Positions 38,902 to 47,325 of a DNA stretch of 64,000 nucleotides are shown piece by piece. The number at the start of each line of letters is the position of its first letter. Position 1 is the first letter of the stretch. The translations under genes were made by a program, and so were the position numbers. The DNA is from an uncultured Candidatus Melainabacteria bacterium. Lineage in GTDB: Bacteria; Cyanobacteriota; Vampirovibrionia; Gastranaerophilales; Gastranaerophilaceae. The stretch is taken from positions 16,737-80,736 of the forward strand of contig CAKUXM010000008.1 of the NCBI GenBank assembly GCA_934700335.1, given 5' to 3'. The notes below the pieces were generated by a model. It saw nothing but the letters and a program-made list of their open reading frames with translations, did no database searches and was not told the DNA's origin.

Positions 38902-41715
38902 ATGGCAGAAGATAGCAAAAAAAGCGAGTACAAAGATACTTTGAATTTGCCTCAAACGACTTTGCAAATGAGAGCAAATGCAACAAAAAGAGAACCAGAA
39001 ATTCAGGAATTTTGGGCAGAAAATAATATTTATGAAAAAATGACTTCACAACGTGATAAAGCTAATAGTTTTATTTTACACGATGGACCTCCATATTTGA
39101 GTTCTGAAAAAATTCACGTTGGTACAGCTTTAAACAAAATTTTAAAAGATATTTTAATCAAATATAAATCTCAAAAAGGATTCTATGCTCCTTATGTTCC
39201 TGGATATGACGGACACGGTTTGCCTATTGAAAACAAGGTTGTAAAAAATATTGAAGGTGGTCGTAACGCAGTTACTCCAGCTGAATTAAGAGCAAAATGT
39301 CGTGAATACGCTCATAACAGTTTAAAAGGTCAAGAATCAGAATTCAAGAGATTAGGTGTTTTAGGGAATTGGGAACACCCATACCTTACAATTGACGGTA
39401 AATACGAAGCTGAACAAGTTAGAGTATTTGGCGAAATGTACAAAAAAGGTTATATTGAAAAAGGTTTGAAACCTGTTTACTGGTGTGCATCTTGTGAAAC
39501 TGCATTAGCAGAAGCAGAAGTTGAATATGCTGATCATACTTCAACTTCAATCTATGTAAGATTTAAGTTTGACGAAGAAAGTTCAAATACTTTGAAATCA
39601 AAATTTGATTTCTTAAATACAGACAAAGATATGTACGCTGTAATTTGGACAACAACTCCATGGACAATTCCTTCAAACTTAGCAATCAGTGTACACCCTA
39701 GATTTGAATATACATTCTTTGAATACAAAAATGATATTTATTATGCAGCAACAGAATTGTTGGCAAGCTTCTTAAAAGATGTTGACTGGAACGAAGCTGA
39801 TATCAAAGTTTTAGGTACTTGCAAAGGTCAAGACTTAGAAAACTTAACACCAGTTCACCCATTGTATGACAGAAAATCACCAATTCTTTGTGGTGAACAC
39901 GTTACATTAGATGCTGGTACTGGTTCTGTTCACACAGCTCCTGGTCATGGTTTAGAAGACTATGAAGTTTGTTGCAAATATAAAATCGGTGTTTATTCAC
40001 CACTTGATTCAAAAGGTGTTTGGACAGAAGAAGCAGGTGATTTAGCAGGTATTCCTTACTACAAAGGAAATTCAATTGTTATTGATAAATTAAAAGATTG
40101 CGGTGCATTGCTTGCATCAGATGACATTCAACACAGTTATCCACATTGTTGGAGATGTAAAAAACCTGTTATTTACAGAGCAACTCCTCAATGGTTCGTA
40201 AAAGTTGATAAATTCAGAGATAAAGCTCTTGAAGAAATTAAAAAAGTTAAATTTATTCCAGCTTCAGGTGAAGCAAGAATTTCAAATATGGTTGAAGGTC
40301 GTACTGACTGGTGTATCTCAAGACAAAGAGCTTGGGGTGTACCAATTCCTGTATTTTATTGCGAAGATTGTGGCGAAGTTATCGTTACTGACGAAACGAT
40401 AGAACACGTAGCAAAAATGTTTGAAAAAGAATCTTCTGATGCTTGGGTTAAATATTCTGAAAAAGAATTAATGCCAGAAGGTTTTGTTTGTCCTAAATGT
40501 GGTAAAACACACTTCCGCAAAGAAAAAGATATCATGGACGTTTGGTTTGATTCAGGTGTGTCTTGGAAAGCTGTTGTTGAAGCAAGAGCTGATGAATTAA
40601 ATCATACTCCTGTTGATATGTATTTAGAAGGTTCTGACCAACATAGAGGCTGGTTCCAATCTTCATTACTAACATCTGTTGCTACTCAAGGTAAAGCACC
40701 TTACAAACAAGTTTTGACACACGGTTTCGTGTTTGGTGAAGACGGTAGAAAAATGTCTAAATCTTTGGGTAACTACATTAGACCAGATGATATTATTAAA
40801 AACTATGGTGCTGATATCTTGAGACTTTGGGCAGCATCAGTTGATTATAGAAACGATATTAAAATCGGTGATAACATTGTTAAACAACTTTCTGAAATAT
40901 TCAGAAAAACAAGAAATACTGCAAGATTTTTACTAGGCAACTTGTTTGACTTTGACCCTGCAAAAGATTATGTTCCTTACAATGAATTAAAGAGTATTGA
41001 TAAATTTGCATTATCAAAATTAAATAAATTAGTTGTTGAAGTAACAGAAGCATTTGAAAGCTATGAGTTTTACAAATATTTCCAATGCTTGCAAAACTTT
41101 GCTGCAGTAGACTTATCGTCATTTTATCTTGATATTGTAAAAGATAGACTTTACACATCAGGCAAAAAATCCTTATCAAGAAGAGCTTGTCAAACTGTAT
41201 TGTACGAAACAATGCACGCATTAGTAAGAGTTCTAACTCCTGTAATGCCTCACCAAGCAGAAGATATTTGGCAAAATATTCCTGAATGTCAACGTCAAGG
41301 CTTAGATTCAATTCTTTTATCTGACTGGGTTAAAGAAAATGACGAATGGAATAATGAACAACTTGAAGAAGATTTTGCAAAAATTTTGAAATCAAGAGAA
41401 ATTGTAACAAAAGCCATTGAACCATTAAGAGCAGATAAAAAAGTAGGCAGTGCCCTTGAAGTTGCGGTTTATATCAAATCTCCTGATTCTGAATTATTGA
41501 AAGCAAATGAAGATGAGCTATGCAATATTTATATCACATCTCAAGCACACGTTACAGATGAAAAACCAGCCGGTGTATTGAATGAATACACAGAAGGAGA
41601 AACAACAGTTTGGGTTGTAAAAGCACAAGGCGAAAAATGTGCAAGATGCTGGAAATATGCTGAATTAAATGAAAAAGGTATTTGCAAACATTGCTCTGAA
41701 GCGATTAATGAATAG
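38902..41715 (+). CDS. ileS: Isoleucyl-tRNA synthetase
   Basis: This 937-aa class I enzyme charges tRNA-Ile. It shows NLPQTTLQMRANATKREPEIQEFW at the N-terminus. HDGPPYLSSEKIHVGTALNKILKD carries the HIGH signature, here HVGT rather than the usual H-x-G-H. Then come the editing CP1 domain (VIWTTTPWTIPSNLAIS, HTAPGHG), the KMSKS loop (DGRKMSKSLGNYI), GSDQHRGWFQSSL, and a C-terminal zinc ribbon (CARCWKYAELNEKGICKHC). The last His of the HIGH motif is replaced by Thr, which is unusual. No T-box leader precedes it. The hairpins after the stop at 41716 probably act as terminators. Confidence 0.95.
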   Translation: MAEDSKKSEYKDTLNLPQTTLQMRANATKREPEIQEFWAENNIYEKMTSQRDKANSFILHDGPPYLSSEKIHVGTALNKILKDILIKYKSQKGFYAPYVPGYDGHGLPIENKVVKNIEGGRNAVTPAELRAKCREYAHNSLKGQESEFKRLGVLGNWEHPYLTIDGKYEAEQVRVFGEMYKKGYIEKGLKPVYWCASCETALAEAEVEYADHTSTSIYVRFKFDEESSNTLKSKFDFLNTDKDMYAVIWTTTPWTIPSNLAISVHPRFEYTFFEYKNDIYYAATELLASFLKDVDWNEADIKVLGTCKGQDLENLTPVHPLYDRKSPILCGEHVTLDAGTGSVHTAPGHGLEDYEVCCKYKIGVYSPLDSKGVWTEEAGDLAGIPYYKGNSIVIDKLKDCGALLASDDIQHSYPHCWRCKKPVIYRATPQWFVKVDKFRDKALEEIKKVKFIPASGEARISNMVEGRTDWCISRQRAWGVPIPVFYCEDCGEVIVTDETIEHVAKMFEKESSDAWVKYSEKELMPEGFVCPKCGKTHFRKEKDIMDVWFDSGVSWKAVVEARADELNHTPVDMYLEGSDQHRGWFQSSLLTSVATQGKAPYKQVLTHGFVFGEDGRKMSKSLGNYIRPDDIIKNYGADILRLWAASVDYRNDIKIGDNIVKQLSEIFRKTRNTARFLLGNLFDFDPAKDYVPYNELKSIDKFALSKLNKLVVEVTEAFESYEFYKYFQCLQNFAAVDLSSFYLDIVKDRLYTSGKKSLSRRACQTVLYETMHALVRVLTPVMPHQAEDIWQNIPECQRQGLDSILLSDWVKENDEWNNEQLEEDFAKILKSREIVTKAIEPLRADKKVGSALEVAVYIKSPDSELLKANEDELCNIYITSQAHVTDEKPAGVLNEYTEGETTVWVVKAQGEKCARCWKYAELNEKGICKHCSEAINE

Positions 41716-41736
41716 CTTTAGTCGGTGTACAAAAAT

Positions 41737-41760
41737 GTAGGTTGGGGTTTTTACCACAAC
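41737..41760 (+). repeat. REP-like palindrome with GTAG
   Basis: GTAG followed by GTTGGGGT ... ACCACAAC; one arm position differs from the copy at 26676. It lies 22 bp after ileS. Confidence 0.65.
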
Positions 41761-41772
41761 AAAACAAACAAA

Positions 41773-41806
41773 AAGAGTGGCGAAGCCTTTAGGCTTCGCC
41801 CCTCTT
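41773..41806 (+). terminator. ileS terminator; GGCGAAGCC hairpin family, outer repeat of the GIY-YIG module
   Basis: AAGAGTGGCGAAGCC and GGCTTCGCCCCTCTT form a hairpin with a TTTA loop, followed by GTTATT. It has the same unpaired GTGG feature as the inverted copy at 42247, so the two look related by inversion. Confidence 0.65.
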
Positions 41807-41815
41807 GTTATTGAC

Positions 41816-41844
41816 TGTCATGCTGAACTTGTTTCAGCATCTTA
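41816..41844 (+). repeat. Palindromic repeat P, left copy
   Basis: TGTCATGCTGAA ... TTCAGCATCTTA, self-complementary around an ACTTGT centre. The inverted right copy is at 42181; a partial copy is at 43618. The flank of the GIY-YIG gene. Confidence 0.7.
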
Positions 41845-41863
41845 CCAGCCCGGAATAGATAAA

Positions 41864-42154
41864 TTAAACGATACTCTCAAATAAATCTTTCATTTCTGGA
41901 TTAAATTCTTTTATTAAATTTATCTTCCATTGTCTATGCCAACGTTTTAATTGTTTTTCTCTGTTTAATGCTGTTTCTACATCTTCTGTTTGCTCATAAT
42001 ATACCAATCTATCTACGTTATATTTTTCTGTAAAACCTTCTACTACTTTGTTCTTATGTTCCCATATACGTTTTTGAAGATTACTTGTTACACCAATATA
42101 AAATGTTGTTTCTTCAAAATTGGTTAAAATATACACAAAATAAGATTTTTTCAT
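41864..42154 (-). CDS. GIY-YIG nuclease domain protein
   Basis: The 96-aa protein is a single GIY-YIG endonuclease-like domain (COG2827/UPF0213 type): YFVYILTN (GIY strand), TFYIGVTSNLQKRIWEHK (YIG strand with catalytic Arg/His), and NREKQLKRWHRQWK (with the catalytic Glu ahead). Such small proteins are thought to be DNA nucleases but have few proven roles. The gene lies between an inverted pair of palindromes (41816 and 42181) and, outside those, a second inverted pair of hairpins (41773 and 42247). It is unlike the housekeeping genes around it and is probably part of a small mobile or repeat-linked cassette. Confidence 0.85.
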   Translation of the reverse strand: MKKSYFVYILTNFEETTFYIGVTSNLQKRIWEHKNKVVEGFTEKYNVDRLVYYEQTEDVETALNREKQLKRWHRQWKINLIKEFNPEMKDLFESIV

Positions 42155-42180
42155 AGATTAATTATAACATACTACGTTAG

Positions 42181-42209
42181 TAAGATTCTGAAACAAGTTC
42201 AGAATGACA
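42181..42209 (-). repeat. Palindromic repeat P, right copy
   Basis: The reverse complement matches the left copy (41816) at all but two positions. Those two differences are compensatory (G to T in one arm, C to A in the other), so base pairing of the stem is kept. Confidence 0.7.
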
Positions 42210-42246
42210 TAAAAGGTATGACAAGTTTTGAACAAATTATTTCATA

Positions 42247-42284
42247 AAACAGAGGGCGAAGCCTTTAGGCTTCGCCACTCTGTT
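42247..42284 (-). terminator. GGCGAAGCC hairpin, XRE gene terminator
   Basis: AAACAGAGGGCGAAGCC-TTTA-GGCTTCGCCACTCTGTTT touches the stop codon of the XRE gene. It is the inverted counterpart of 41773-41806. Confidence 0.65.
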
Positions 42285-42502
42285 TAATAATCAAAAATAT
42301 CTTTTTCAGTTACTTGTAGTGCATCTGATAATTTAAATAACAATTTAATACTGATTCTTCTTTTTGCGGTTTCTATTTTTGCTAAATGTTCTCTTGAAAT
42401 ATCAAGTATTTCGGCAAGTTCGTTTTGGGATAAGTTTTTACTTTTTCTCAATTTACGAATATTTGCACCTAATTTTTCAAGTCTTGTAACCTCATTTGTC
42501 AT
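42284..42502 (-). CDS. Small XRE/Cro-type HTH regulator
   Basis: The 72-aa protein is a single helix-turn-helix domain: LGANIRKLRKSKNLSQNELAEILDISREHLAKIETAKRRISIKLLFKLSDAL. It binds DNA as a dimer. The start is MTNEVTRLEKLG. It is divergent from a 51-aa ORF across a 65-bp spacer that holds a 16-bp perfect palindrome, which is a natural operator for it. Similar regulator-plus-small-gene pairs occur in toxin-antitoxin or mobile modules, but nothing more is supported. Confidence 0.85.
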   Translation of the reverse strand: MTNEVTRLEKLGANIRKLRKSKNLSQNELAEILDISREHLAKIETAKRRISIKLLFKLSDALQVTEKDIFDY

Positions 42503-42516
42503 ATTTTTATTTTCAT

Positions 42517-42532
42517 ATATAATTAATTATAT
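42517..42532. promoter_or_regulatory. 16-bp palindrome, candidate XRE operator
   Basis: ATATAATTAATTATAT is a perfect palindrome between the divergent XRE and 51-aa genes, so a dimeric repressor bound here could cover both promoters. AT-rich sequence makes such palindromes easy by chance, so this is tentative. Confidence 0.4.
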
Positions 42533-42567
42533 GTATGTAGTCTAAAACGTTACAAAAAGGAGTAAGT

Positions 42568-42723
42568 ATGCAAATTGAGGATTATAAAATTGATATTGAA
42601 ATGTACTTAAAACAAATTATATCTCTATGTGATTTAATGATAGAAACAGATAATACTGATAAAACTAATATTTTGACAATAAGAGACTTGTCTGAATTAG
42701 CGATAGATAAAGGTAATGAATAG
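42568..42723 (+). CDS. 51-aa acidic small protein beside the XRE regulator
   Basis: I found this short ORF by eye; it is preceded by an excellent AAAAAGGAG site 7 nt before the ATG. The protein begins MQIEDYKIDIEMYLKQ and continues through LCDLMIETDNTD to RDLSELAIDKGNE. It is acidic, helical and unlike the two basic 51-aa paralogues despite equal length. It faces the XRE gene divergently. I do not recognise a family; a toxin, antitoxin or regulator partner are all possible. A GGCGAAGCC hairpin terminator follows 23 nt after the stop. Confidence 0.6.
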   Translation: MQIEDYKIDIEMYLKQIISLCDLMIETDNTDKTNILTIRDLSELAIDKGNE

Positions 42724-42746
42724 ATTATAACAACTTATTTTATACA

Positions 42747-42781
42747 AACAGAGGGCGAAGCCAACGGCTTCGCCCTCTGTT
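42747..42781. terminator. GGCGAAGCC hairpin, bidirectional terminator
   Basis: AACAGAGGGCGAAGCC-AAC-GGCTTCGCCCTCTGTT, a perfect 16-bp stem, lies between the 51-aa ORF and the convergent Ser-rich gene. Confidence 0.75.
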
Positions 42782-42795
42782 ATGTAATTCTTTTA

Positions 42796-43512
42796 TTACC
42801 AATTCATTGGATTTAATGGACTAATTGGGCTCATTGGATTCATTGGATTCCAAAAATCATCGTTATTACTTGTTGTAGTAGAACCATTTGAACTAGAAGA
42901 TGATGAAGAACTTTCTGGAGTTGTGTAATAAGGTCCAGCTTCTACTTTAGACTCACTAACTTTCTTACTTTCAGCTTTATATGTAGCTATATGTGAACCA
43001 TCATGGTTTGTAAGTTTATATGTCGAATTTTTTCCTCTTTCAAGTTCTGTTCTATATTCTTTGTATTGTTGAGGCATTTTCATTTCAGGTTTTTCAAATT
43101 CAACAACAGCCTTTAAAATGTTTTGTTGTTCTGTTTTTGGGTATTTTGTTGTTTTTGCAAACTGATAAGCTTCGCTCATACCTTTGATAGTCAAATTAGT
43201 TTGAGCAAATGTTTTTACTGTATCAACGTCAAGTTCGCCTTTTTTCAAATATTTTTTAATTTCTTTTTGGTCTTCTTTATCATAACGTTGAAACCCGTGG
43301 TCATTTTTTATAGCTTTGATTTCGTCCATATCTTTTGATGTTTTTGAACTGAAAATACTTGGAAACCAATTAAACTCCATTTTTTGTGCAACTGGAGTTT
43401 GAACATCTATTTGTTTCATTGGTTTTTCAATTGGACGAGTTATAACTTTTGTATTATTTTGTGCTGTTTGAGTTCTAGCCGTAAAACTAGGGGTAATTGC
43501 TTGTATGCGCAT
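42796..43512 (-). CDS. Uncharacterised protein with Ser-rich and NPM-repeat tail
   Basis: The 238-aa protein has no signal peptide or known domain. The N-terminus is MRIQAITPSFTARTQTAQNN, the middle is Lys/Glu-rich and mostly helical, and the C-terminus holds a run of serines followed by SNGSTTTSNNDDFW and an NPMNPMSPISPLNPMNW tail. The tail is a short tandem of N/S-P-x motifs. The first residues resemble other proteins of this kind in the genome only in being short and polar, so no family is claimed. It stands alone between two hairpins and could be a surface or secreted protein by some non-Sec route, but that is inference. Confidence 0.55.
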   Translation of the reverse strand: MRIQAITPSFTARTQTAQNNTKVITRPIEKPMKQIDVQTPVAQKMEFNWFPSIFSSKTSKDMDEIKAIKNDHGFQRYDKEDQKEIKKYLKKGELDVDTVKTFAQTNLTIKGMSEAYQFAKTTKYPKTEQQNILKAVVEFEKPEMKMPQQYKEYRTELERGKNSTYKLTNHDGSHIATYKAESKKVSESKVEAGPYYTTPESSSSSSSSNGSTTTSNNDDFWNPMNPMSPISPLNPMNW

Positions 43513-43617
43513 AATTTTTCCTTTTTCTTCTATACAAACGGTATAATGCGCCTAAAAAAATAATTTGCTATTTATGTTACATAATCTTTACAATTTTTGT
43601 TTTTGCCATACCTTTCG

Positions 43618-43636
43618 TGTCATTCTGAACTTGTTT
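43618..43636 (+). repeat. Partial copy of palindromic repeat P
   Basis: TGTCATTCTGAACTTGTTT matches the first two thirds of repeat P, then diverges. It lies between the Ser-rich gene and rpe. Confidence 0.55.
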
Positions 43637-43658
43637 GACTGCTTTATCCGAATTTTCG

Positions 43659-44300
43659 CTATCTCAAGCTTTCGATTGAAGCTTTAATATCATCACTACC
43701 GTAGATGTAGCTTCCTGCAACAAGTGAATTTGCTCCTAAGCCTTTGCAAACTTTTGCAGTTTGTTCGTTAATACCGCCGTCTACTTGTACAATTAAACTT
43801 TCAGGTGCTTTTGCTCTGATATAAGGAATTTTTTGTGCGCAATAGCCCATAAATTCTTGTCCGCCAAAACCAGGTTCAACTGTCATTACAAGTACCATAT
43901 CGATTTTGTCTAAGTATGGAATTAATACATCTTGGTTTGTTTTTGGTTTGATAGAAATACCAACTTTGCAACCGAAAGAGCGAATTAATTCGATAACTTC
44001 GTCTGTTTTATCTTGTGTTGCTTCGTAGTGGAATGTAATAATATGAGCGCCTGCTTTTGCAAATGGTTCAATATATTTTTCTGGGTTTTCAATCATTAAA
44101 TGCACGTCAAGAGGAATTCTTGCAACTTTACCTAATGATTTAACCACAGGAACGCCGATAGAAATGTTTGGAACAAAATGTCCGTCCATAACGTCAACGT
44201 GAATCCAATCTGCGCCACCGTCTTCGATTGCTCTAACATCACGTCCTAATTCTGTGAAATCTGCTGATAATATTGAAGGTGAAATTATTACATTACTCAT
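43659..44300 (-). CDS. rpe: Ribulose-phosphate 3-epimerase
   Basis: The enzyme interconverts ribulose 5-phosphate and xylulose 5-phosphate in the pentose phosphate pathway. The 213-aa TIM barrel starts with ISPSILSADFTELGRDVRAIEDGGADWIHVDVMDGHFVPNI (Ser/Asp/His metal site), continues with LDVHLMIENPEKY and MTVEPGFGGQEFM, and ends with VDGGINEQTAKVCKGLGANSLVAGSYIYGS. It overlaps rnc by 8 nt and is the last gene of a pyrH-frr-cdsA-rnc-rpe set. Confidence 0.94.
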   Translation of the reverse strand: MSNVIISPSILSADFTELGRDVRAIEDGGADWIHVDVMDGHFVPNISIGVPVVKSLGKVARIPLDVHLMIENPEKYIEPFAKAGAHIITFHYEATQDKTDEVIELIRSFGCKVGISIKPKTNQDVLIPYLDKIDMVLVMTVEPGFGGQEFMGYCAQKIPYIRAKAPESLIVQVDGGINEQTAKVCKGLGANSLVAGSYIYGSDDIKASIESLR

Positions 44301-44988
44301 TTATAACTCCTAACTTTTTACATGCTTCATAAGCACATTTTTGTTCTGCTTCTTTTTTTGTTTTTCCTATTTCGCAAGCCAAAACTCTGTTTTGATAAAT
44401 AACTTCTATCTCAAAACTTGGGTCATGTTGAGGTCCAAATTCTCTTACCAAATGGTATTGTGGAAGTTCTCTAGTTTTGCCTTGAGTGTATTCTTGTAAA
44501 ATTTCTTTTGCATTATATTTTGCAAAATTACTTTTTACGTCTGCAATTTTAGGTTCAAAAATCTTGCCTAAAAATTCAACAATCTCTTTCTTTTTACCAG
44601 TCAAAAAGTATGCGCCAATAAGTGCTTCAACGGCACAAGCATTAATTGATGCTCTTGTGCGTTCGCCTGATTTTTCGGCATTTTTGCCTAGCATTAAAAA
44701 TTTAGATAATCCCAATTCCTTTGCTATAACTGATAAAGTCGCATCAGAAACTATTATTGAGCGAATTTTTGTTAATTCACCTTCGTTAGAATTTGGGAAT
44801 TTTTTCATCAAAATTTCAGATACAGCCAATTTCAAAACTGCATCTCCAAAAAATTCTAATCTTTCATAGTTTAATAGTGAATTTAGAGAGTTTTCTTTTG
44901 TGTATGAAGAATGCGTAACTGCTTTTTTAAATAATTCTTCATCAGTGATTTCAATACCAAAAACTTTTTCTAAATCTTTAATATTCAC
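44293..44988 (-). CDS. rnc: Ribonuclease III
   Basis: RNase III cuts double-stranded RNA and processes rRNA precursors. The 231-aa protein has the endonuclease signature NYERLEFFGDAVLKLAVSEIL with catalytic acidic residues, a second site around SINACAVEALIGAYFLTG, and a C-terminal dsRNA-binding domain (NAKEILQEYTQGKTRELPQYHL ... KKEAEQKCAYEACKKLG). It lies between cdsA (1-nt overlap) and rpe in a tight minus-strand operon. Confidence 0.95.
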   Translation of the reverse strand: MNIKDLEKVFGIEITDEELFKKAVTHSSYTKENSLNSLLNYERLEFFGDAVLKLAVSEILMKKFPNSNEGELTKIRSIIVSDATLSVIAKELGLSKFLMLGKNAEKSGERTRASINACAVEALIGAYFLTGKKKEIVEFLGKIFEPKIADVKSNFAKYNAKEILQEYTQGKTRELPQYHLVREFGPQHDPSFEIEVIYQNRVLACEIGKTKKEAEQKCAYEACKKLGVINE

Positions 44989-45896
44989 TAAAACAATCCT
45001 TTAACAAAGTTGCAAATATTTGTTATCAAATCATTTGATTGAACAAAATATGCGCAGTAGTAATAAAGAATAGGAATAGTTAAAATATAACTATCAGAAC
45101 GATCTAAAAAACCGCCGTGTCCTGGAAGTATGTCGCCAGAATCTTTAACGCCTGCATCACGTTTAATCAATGATTCGCACAAATCGCCAATTTGAGCAAA
45201 TGCTGTAACTAAAATACTCATAATTATTGCATGATAGAAAGGTAATTTAATAATATATGCAATAACCAAACCTAAAAGGATAGCACAAATTGCACCACCA
45301 ACAGAGCCTTCAATAGTTTTGTTTGGGCTAATTACTGGTGCAAGTTTGTGTTTTCCAAAGTTTTTACCGATAACATAACACCCAACGTCAGTCATAACTA
45401 CGCAAAGTAGTAAAAAGATTACGTAACCAAGACCTGCGTTAAAGATGTCTGTCTTTAAAATCATTTGTAATGATGTACTGTTTTGAGAACCCAAATCTCT
45501 CAAGAACAAAAGATATAGTGGGCACCAACCACAGTAGATAAATCCTAAAACAGTCGTTGCAACGTTAGCGATGTAAGGTTGACGACCTTTGAACAATACC
45601 CACATAAATGCAATTGTTAAGCCTGCTGTTAAAGCGACAGGCATTAATCTTGAGCAATTAAAATATGCGATAATTGCAAATATTGTGTTTACAACAAGTA
45701 TTACCTTCAAACTTGGATAAAATCCTTTGTGTTGAAGTATTTTTACATATTCAATTGAACCTATAATTACGACTACTGTTATTAACATTAGTAGTGGTAA
45801 ACCGCCTGCTATTAATAAAAATAGTGCAGTAAAACCGATAATAAGTCCAGTTATAATTCTTTGTATTGCTGATTTTTTAGGAGTTGTGTTTTCCAT
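44988..45896 (-). CDS. cdsA: Phosphatidate cytidylyltransferase
   Basis: CdsA makes CDP-diacylglycerol, the precursor of membrane phospholipids. The 302-aa membrane protein has about eight helices and the C-terminal signature SPNKTIEGSVGG, ending GDLCESLIKRDAGVKDSGDILPGHGGFLDRSDS. It overlaps frr by one base. In many bacteria uppS lies between frr and cdsA; here it is absent. Confidence 0.93.
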   Translation of the reverse strand: MENTTPKKSAIQRIITGLIIGFTALFLLIAGGLPLLMLITVVVIIGSIEYVKILQHKGFYPSLKVILVVNTIFAIIAYFNCSRLMPVALTAGLTIAFMWVLFKGRQPYIANVATTVLGFIYCGWCPLYLLFLRDLGSQNSTSLQMILKTDIFNAGLGYVIFLLLCVVMTDVGCYVIGKNFGKHKLAPVISPNKTIEGSVGGAICAILLGLVIAYIIKLPFYHAIIMSILVTAFAQIGDLCESLIKRDAGVKDSGDILPGHGGFLDRSDSYILTIPILYYYCAYFVQSNDLITNICNFVKGLF

Positions 45897-46456
45897 TATA
45901 CAGTTAAAACCTCTTTTTCTTTTTCACTTACCATAGATTCAATTTTACCTGTATATTTATCAGTTAATTTTTGAATTTTGTCTTGATTATCTTTAACTAC
46001 GTCTTCTGGTAAGTTTTCAGATTTTTCAAGTTTTTTTAAAGCGTCTGACATATCACGACGAACGTTTCTGATAGCAACTTTTGATTCTTCGCCGAATTTT
46101 TTAACGTCTTTAGCTGTTTCTTTTCTTCTTTCTTCAGTTAAAGGTGGGAACATCATACGGATAACAACACCGTCGTTGTTTGGCATAACGCCTAATTCTG
46201 CTTTTGTTAAAGCTTTTTCAACTTCTTTAAGAATTGATTTGTCGAATGGAGCGATAACTAAAGTTGTACCGTCTTGAACTGTTACTTGAGCCATTTGACG
46301 TAATGGAGTTGGAGCTCCGTAGTAGTCAACGTGTACTCTGTCTAAAATGTTTGGATTAGCTCTACCTGTTCTAACTGTTTTGAATTCACGGTTAAGTTGT
46401 TCGATAGCTTTTTCCATTTTTTCTTCGCCGTTTACGAATAATTCATCTAATGACAT
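45896..46456 (-). CDS. frr: Ribosome recycling factor
   Basis: This 186-aa protein splits terminated ribosomes together with EF-G. The sequence shows EKMEKAIEQLNREFKTVRTGRANPNILDRVHVDYYGAPTPLRQMAQVTV, then IAPFDKSILKEVEKAL, PPLTEERRKE and RNVRRDMSDALKKLEKSENLPED, all RRF marks. It follows pyrH by 51 bp, in the classic pyrH-frr order. Confidence 0.96.
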   Translation of the reverse strand: MSLDELFVNGEEKMEKAIEQLNREFKTVRTGRANPNILDRVHVDYYGAPTPLRQMAQVTVQDGTTLVIAPFDKSILKEVEKALTKAELGVMPNNDGVVIRMMFPPLTEERRKETAKDVKKFGEESKVAIRNVRRDMSDALKKLEKSENLPEDVVKDNQDKIQKLTDKYTGKIESMVSEKEKEVLTV

Positions 46457-46507
46457 ATTTACCTCTTTCTTAAATAATAACTTTCTTTTTGAATTTGAGC
46501 TTTTATA

Positions 46508-47227
46508 TTAAGCGCCTACATAAGTTCCAACTTTTTCACCGTAAACGATTTTCTTAATGCTACCTTGAGCTTTGAAATCGAATACGATAATTGGAATATT
46601 GTTTTCTTTACATAATGAACAAGCCGAAGTGTCCATTACTTTTAAACCGTTTTTAATGATTTCATCATAATTGATGTTGTCTAATTTTTTAGCATCTGGG
46701 TTAACATTTGGGTCATCTGTATAAACACCGTCTACGCCATTTTTGGCCATTAACATAGCTTGAGCACCAATTTCAGAAGCTCTTAATGCTGATGCTGTAT
46801 CAGTTGTGAAGAATGGGTTACCAGTACCTGCTGCAAAAATTACAACACGATTTTTTTCTAAATGTCTTTGAGCTTTAAATCTTCTGTATGGTTCAGCGAT
46901 TTGGTTCATATCGATTGCTGTTTGAACTCTGCATTCAACGTTGATTTGAGTTAATGCAGATTGAAGAGCAAGAGCGTTCATAACAGTTGCAAGCATACCC
47001 ATATAGTCGCCTGAAGCTCTGTCCATACCTAATTTTGTACTATTTTTCATTCCTCTGAAAATGTTTCCGCCACCAACTACAACGGCAACTTCAACACCTT
47101 CTTCATGAATATTTTTAATTTCTTGAGCAATCATTTGAACAGGTTCATAATCAATACCGAAGTCTTGTTTACCCATTAATGCTTCGCCACTTATCTTTAA
47201 TAAAATTCTTTTATATTTTAATTCCAT
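46508..47227 (-). CDS. pyrH: Uridylate kinase
   Basis: PyrH phosphorylates UMP to UDP. The 239-aa protein begins [16 protein letters not shown] and shows [56 protein letters not shown] and [18 protein letters not shown]. The hexameric UMP kinases of bacteria have this length. It is the first gene of the pyrH-frr-cdsA-rnc-rpe operon. Confidence 0.96.
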   Translation of the reverse strand: MELKYKRILLKISGEALMGKQDFGIDYEPVQMIAQEIKNIHEEGVEVAVVVGGGNIFRGMKNSTKLGMDRASGDYMGMLATVMNALALQSALTQINVECRVQTAIDMNQIAEPYRRFKAQRHLEKNRVVIFAAGTGNPFFTTDTASALRASEIGAQAMLMAKNGVDGVYTDDPNVNPDAKKLDNINYDEIIKNGLKVMDTSACSLCKENNIPIIVFDFKAQGSIKKIVYGEKVGTYVGA

Positions 47228-47325
47228 ATAATAAACCCCTTTTATTTAATAATAGCCTAAATAAGGTTTATTGTAAGTAGTATGTAACAAAATATTTAGT
47301 GAGTGGTGAATAGTGAATAGATTTT

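Noticed and set aside
41737..43640. Insertion sequence around the GIY-YIG gene
   Set aside because: There is no transposase ORF; the inverted repeats are hairpins, not simple terminal repeats with target duplications.
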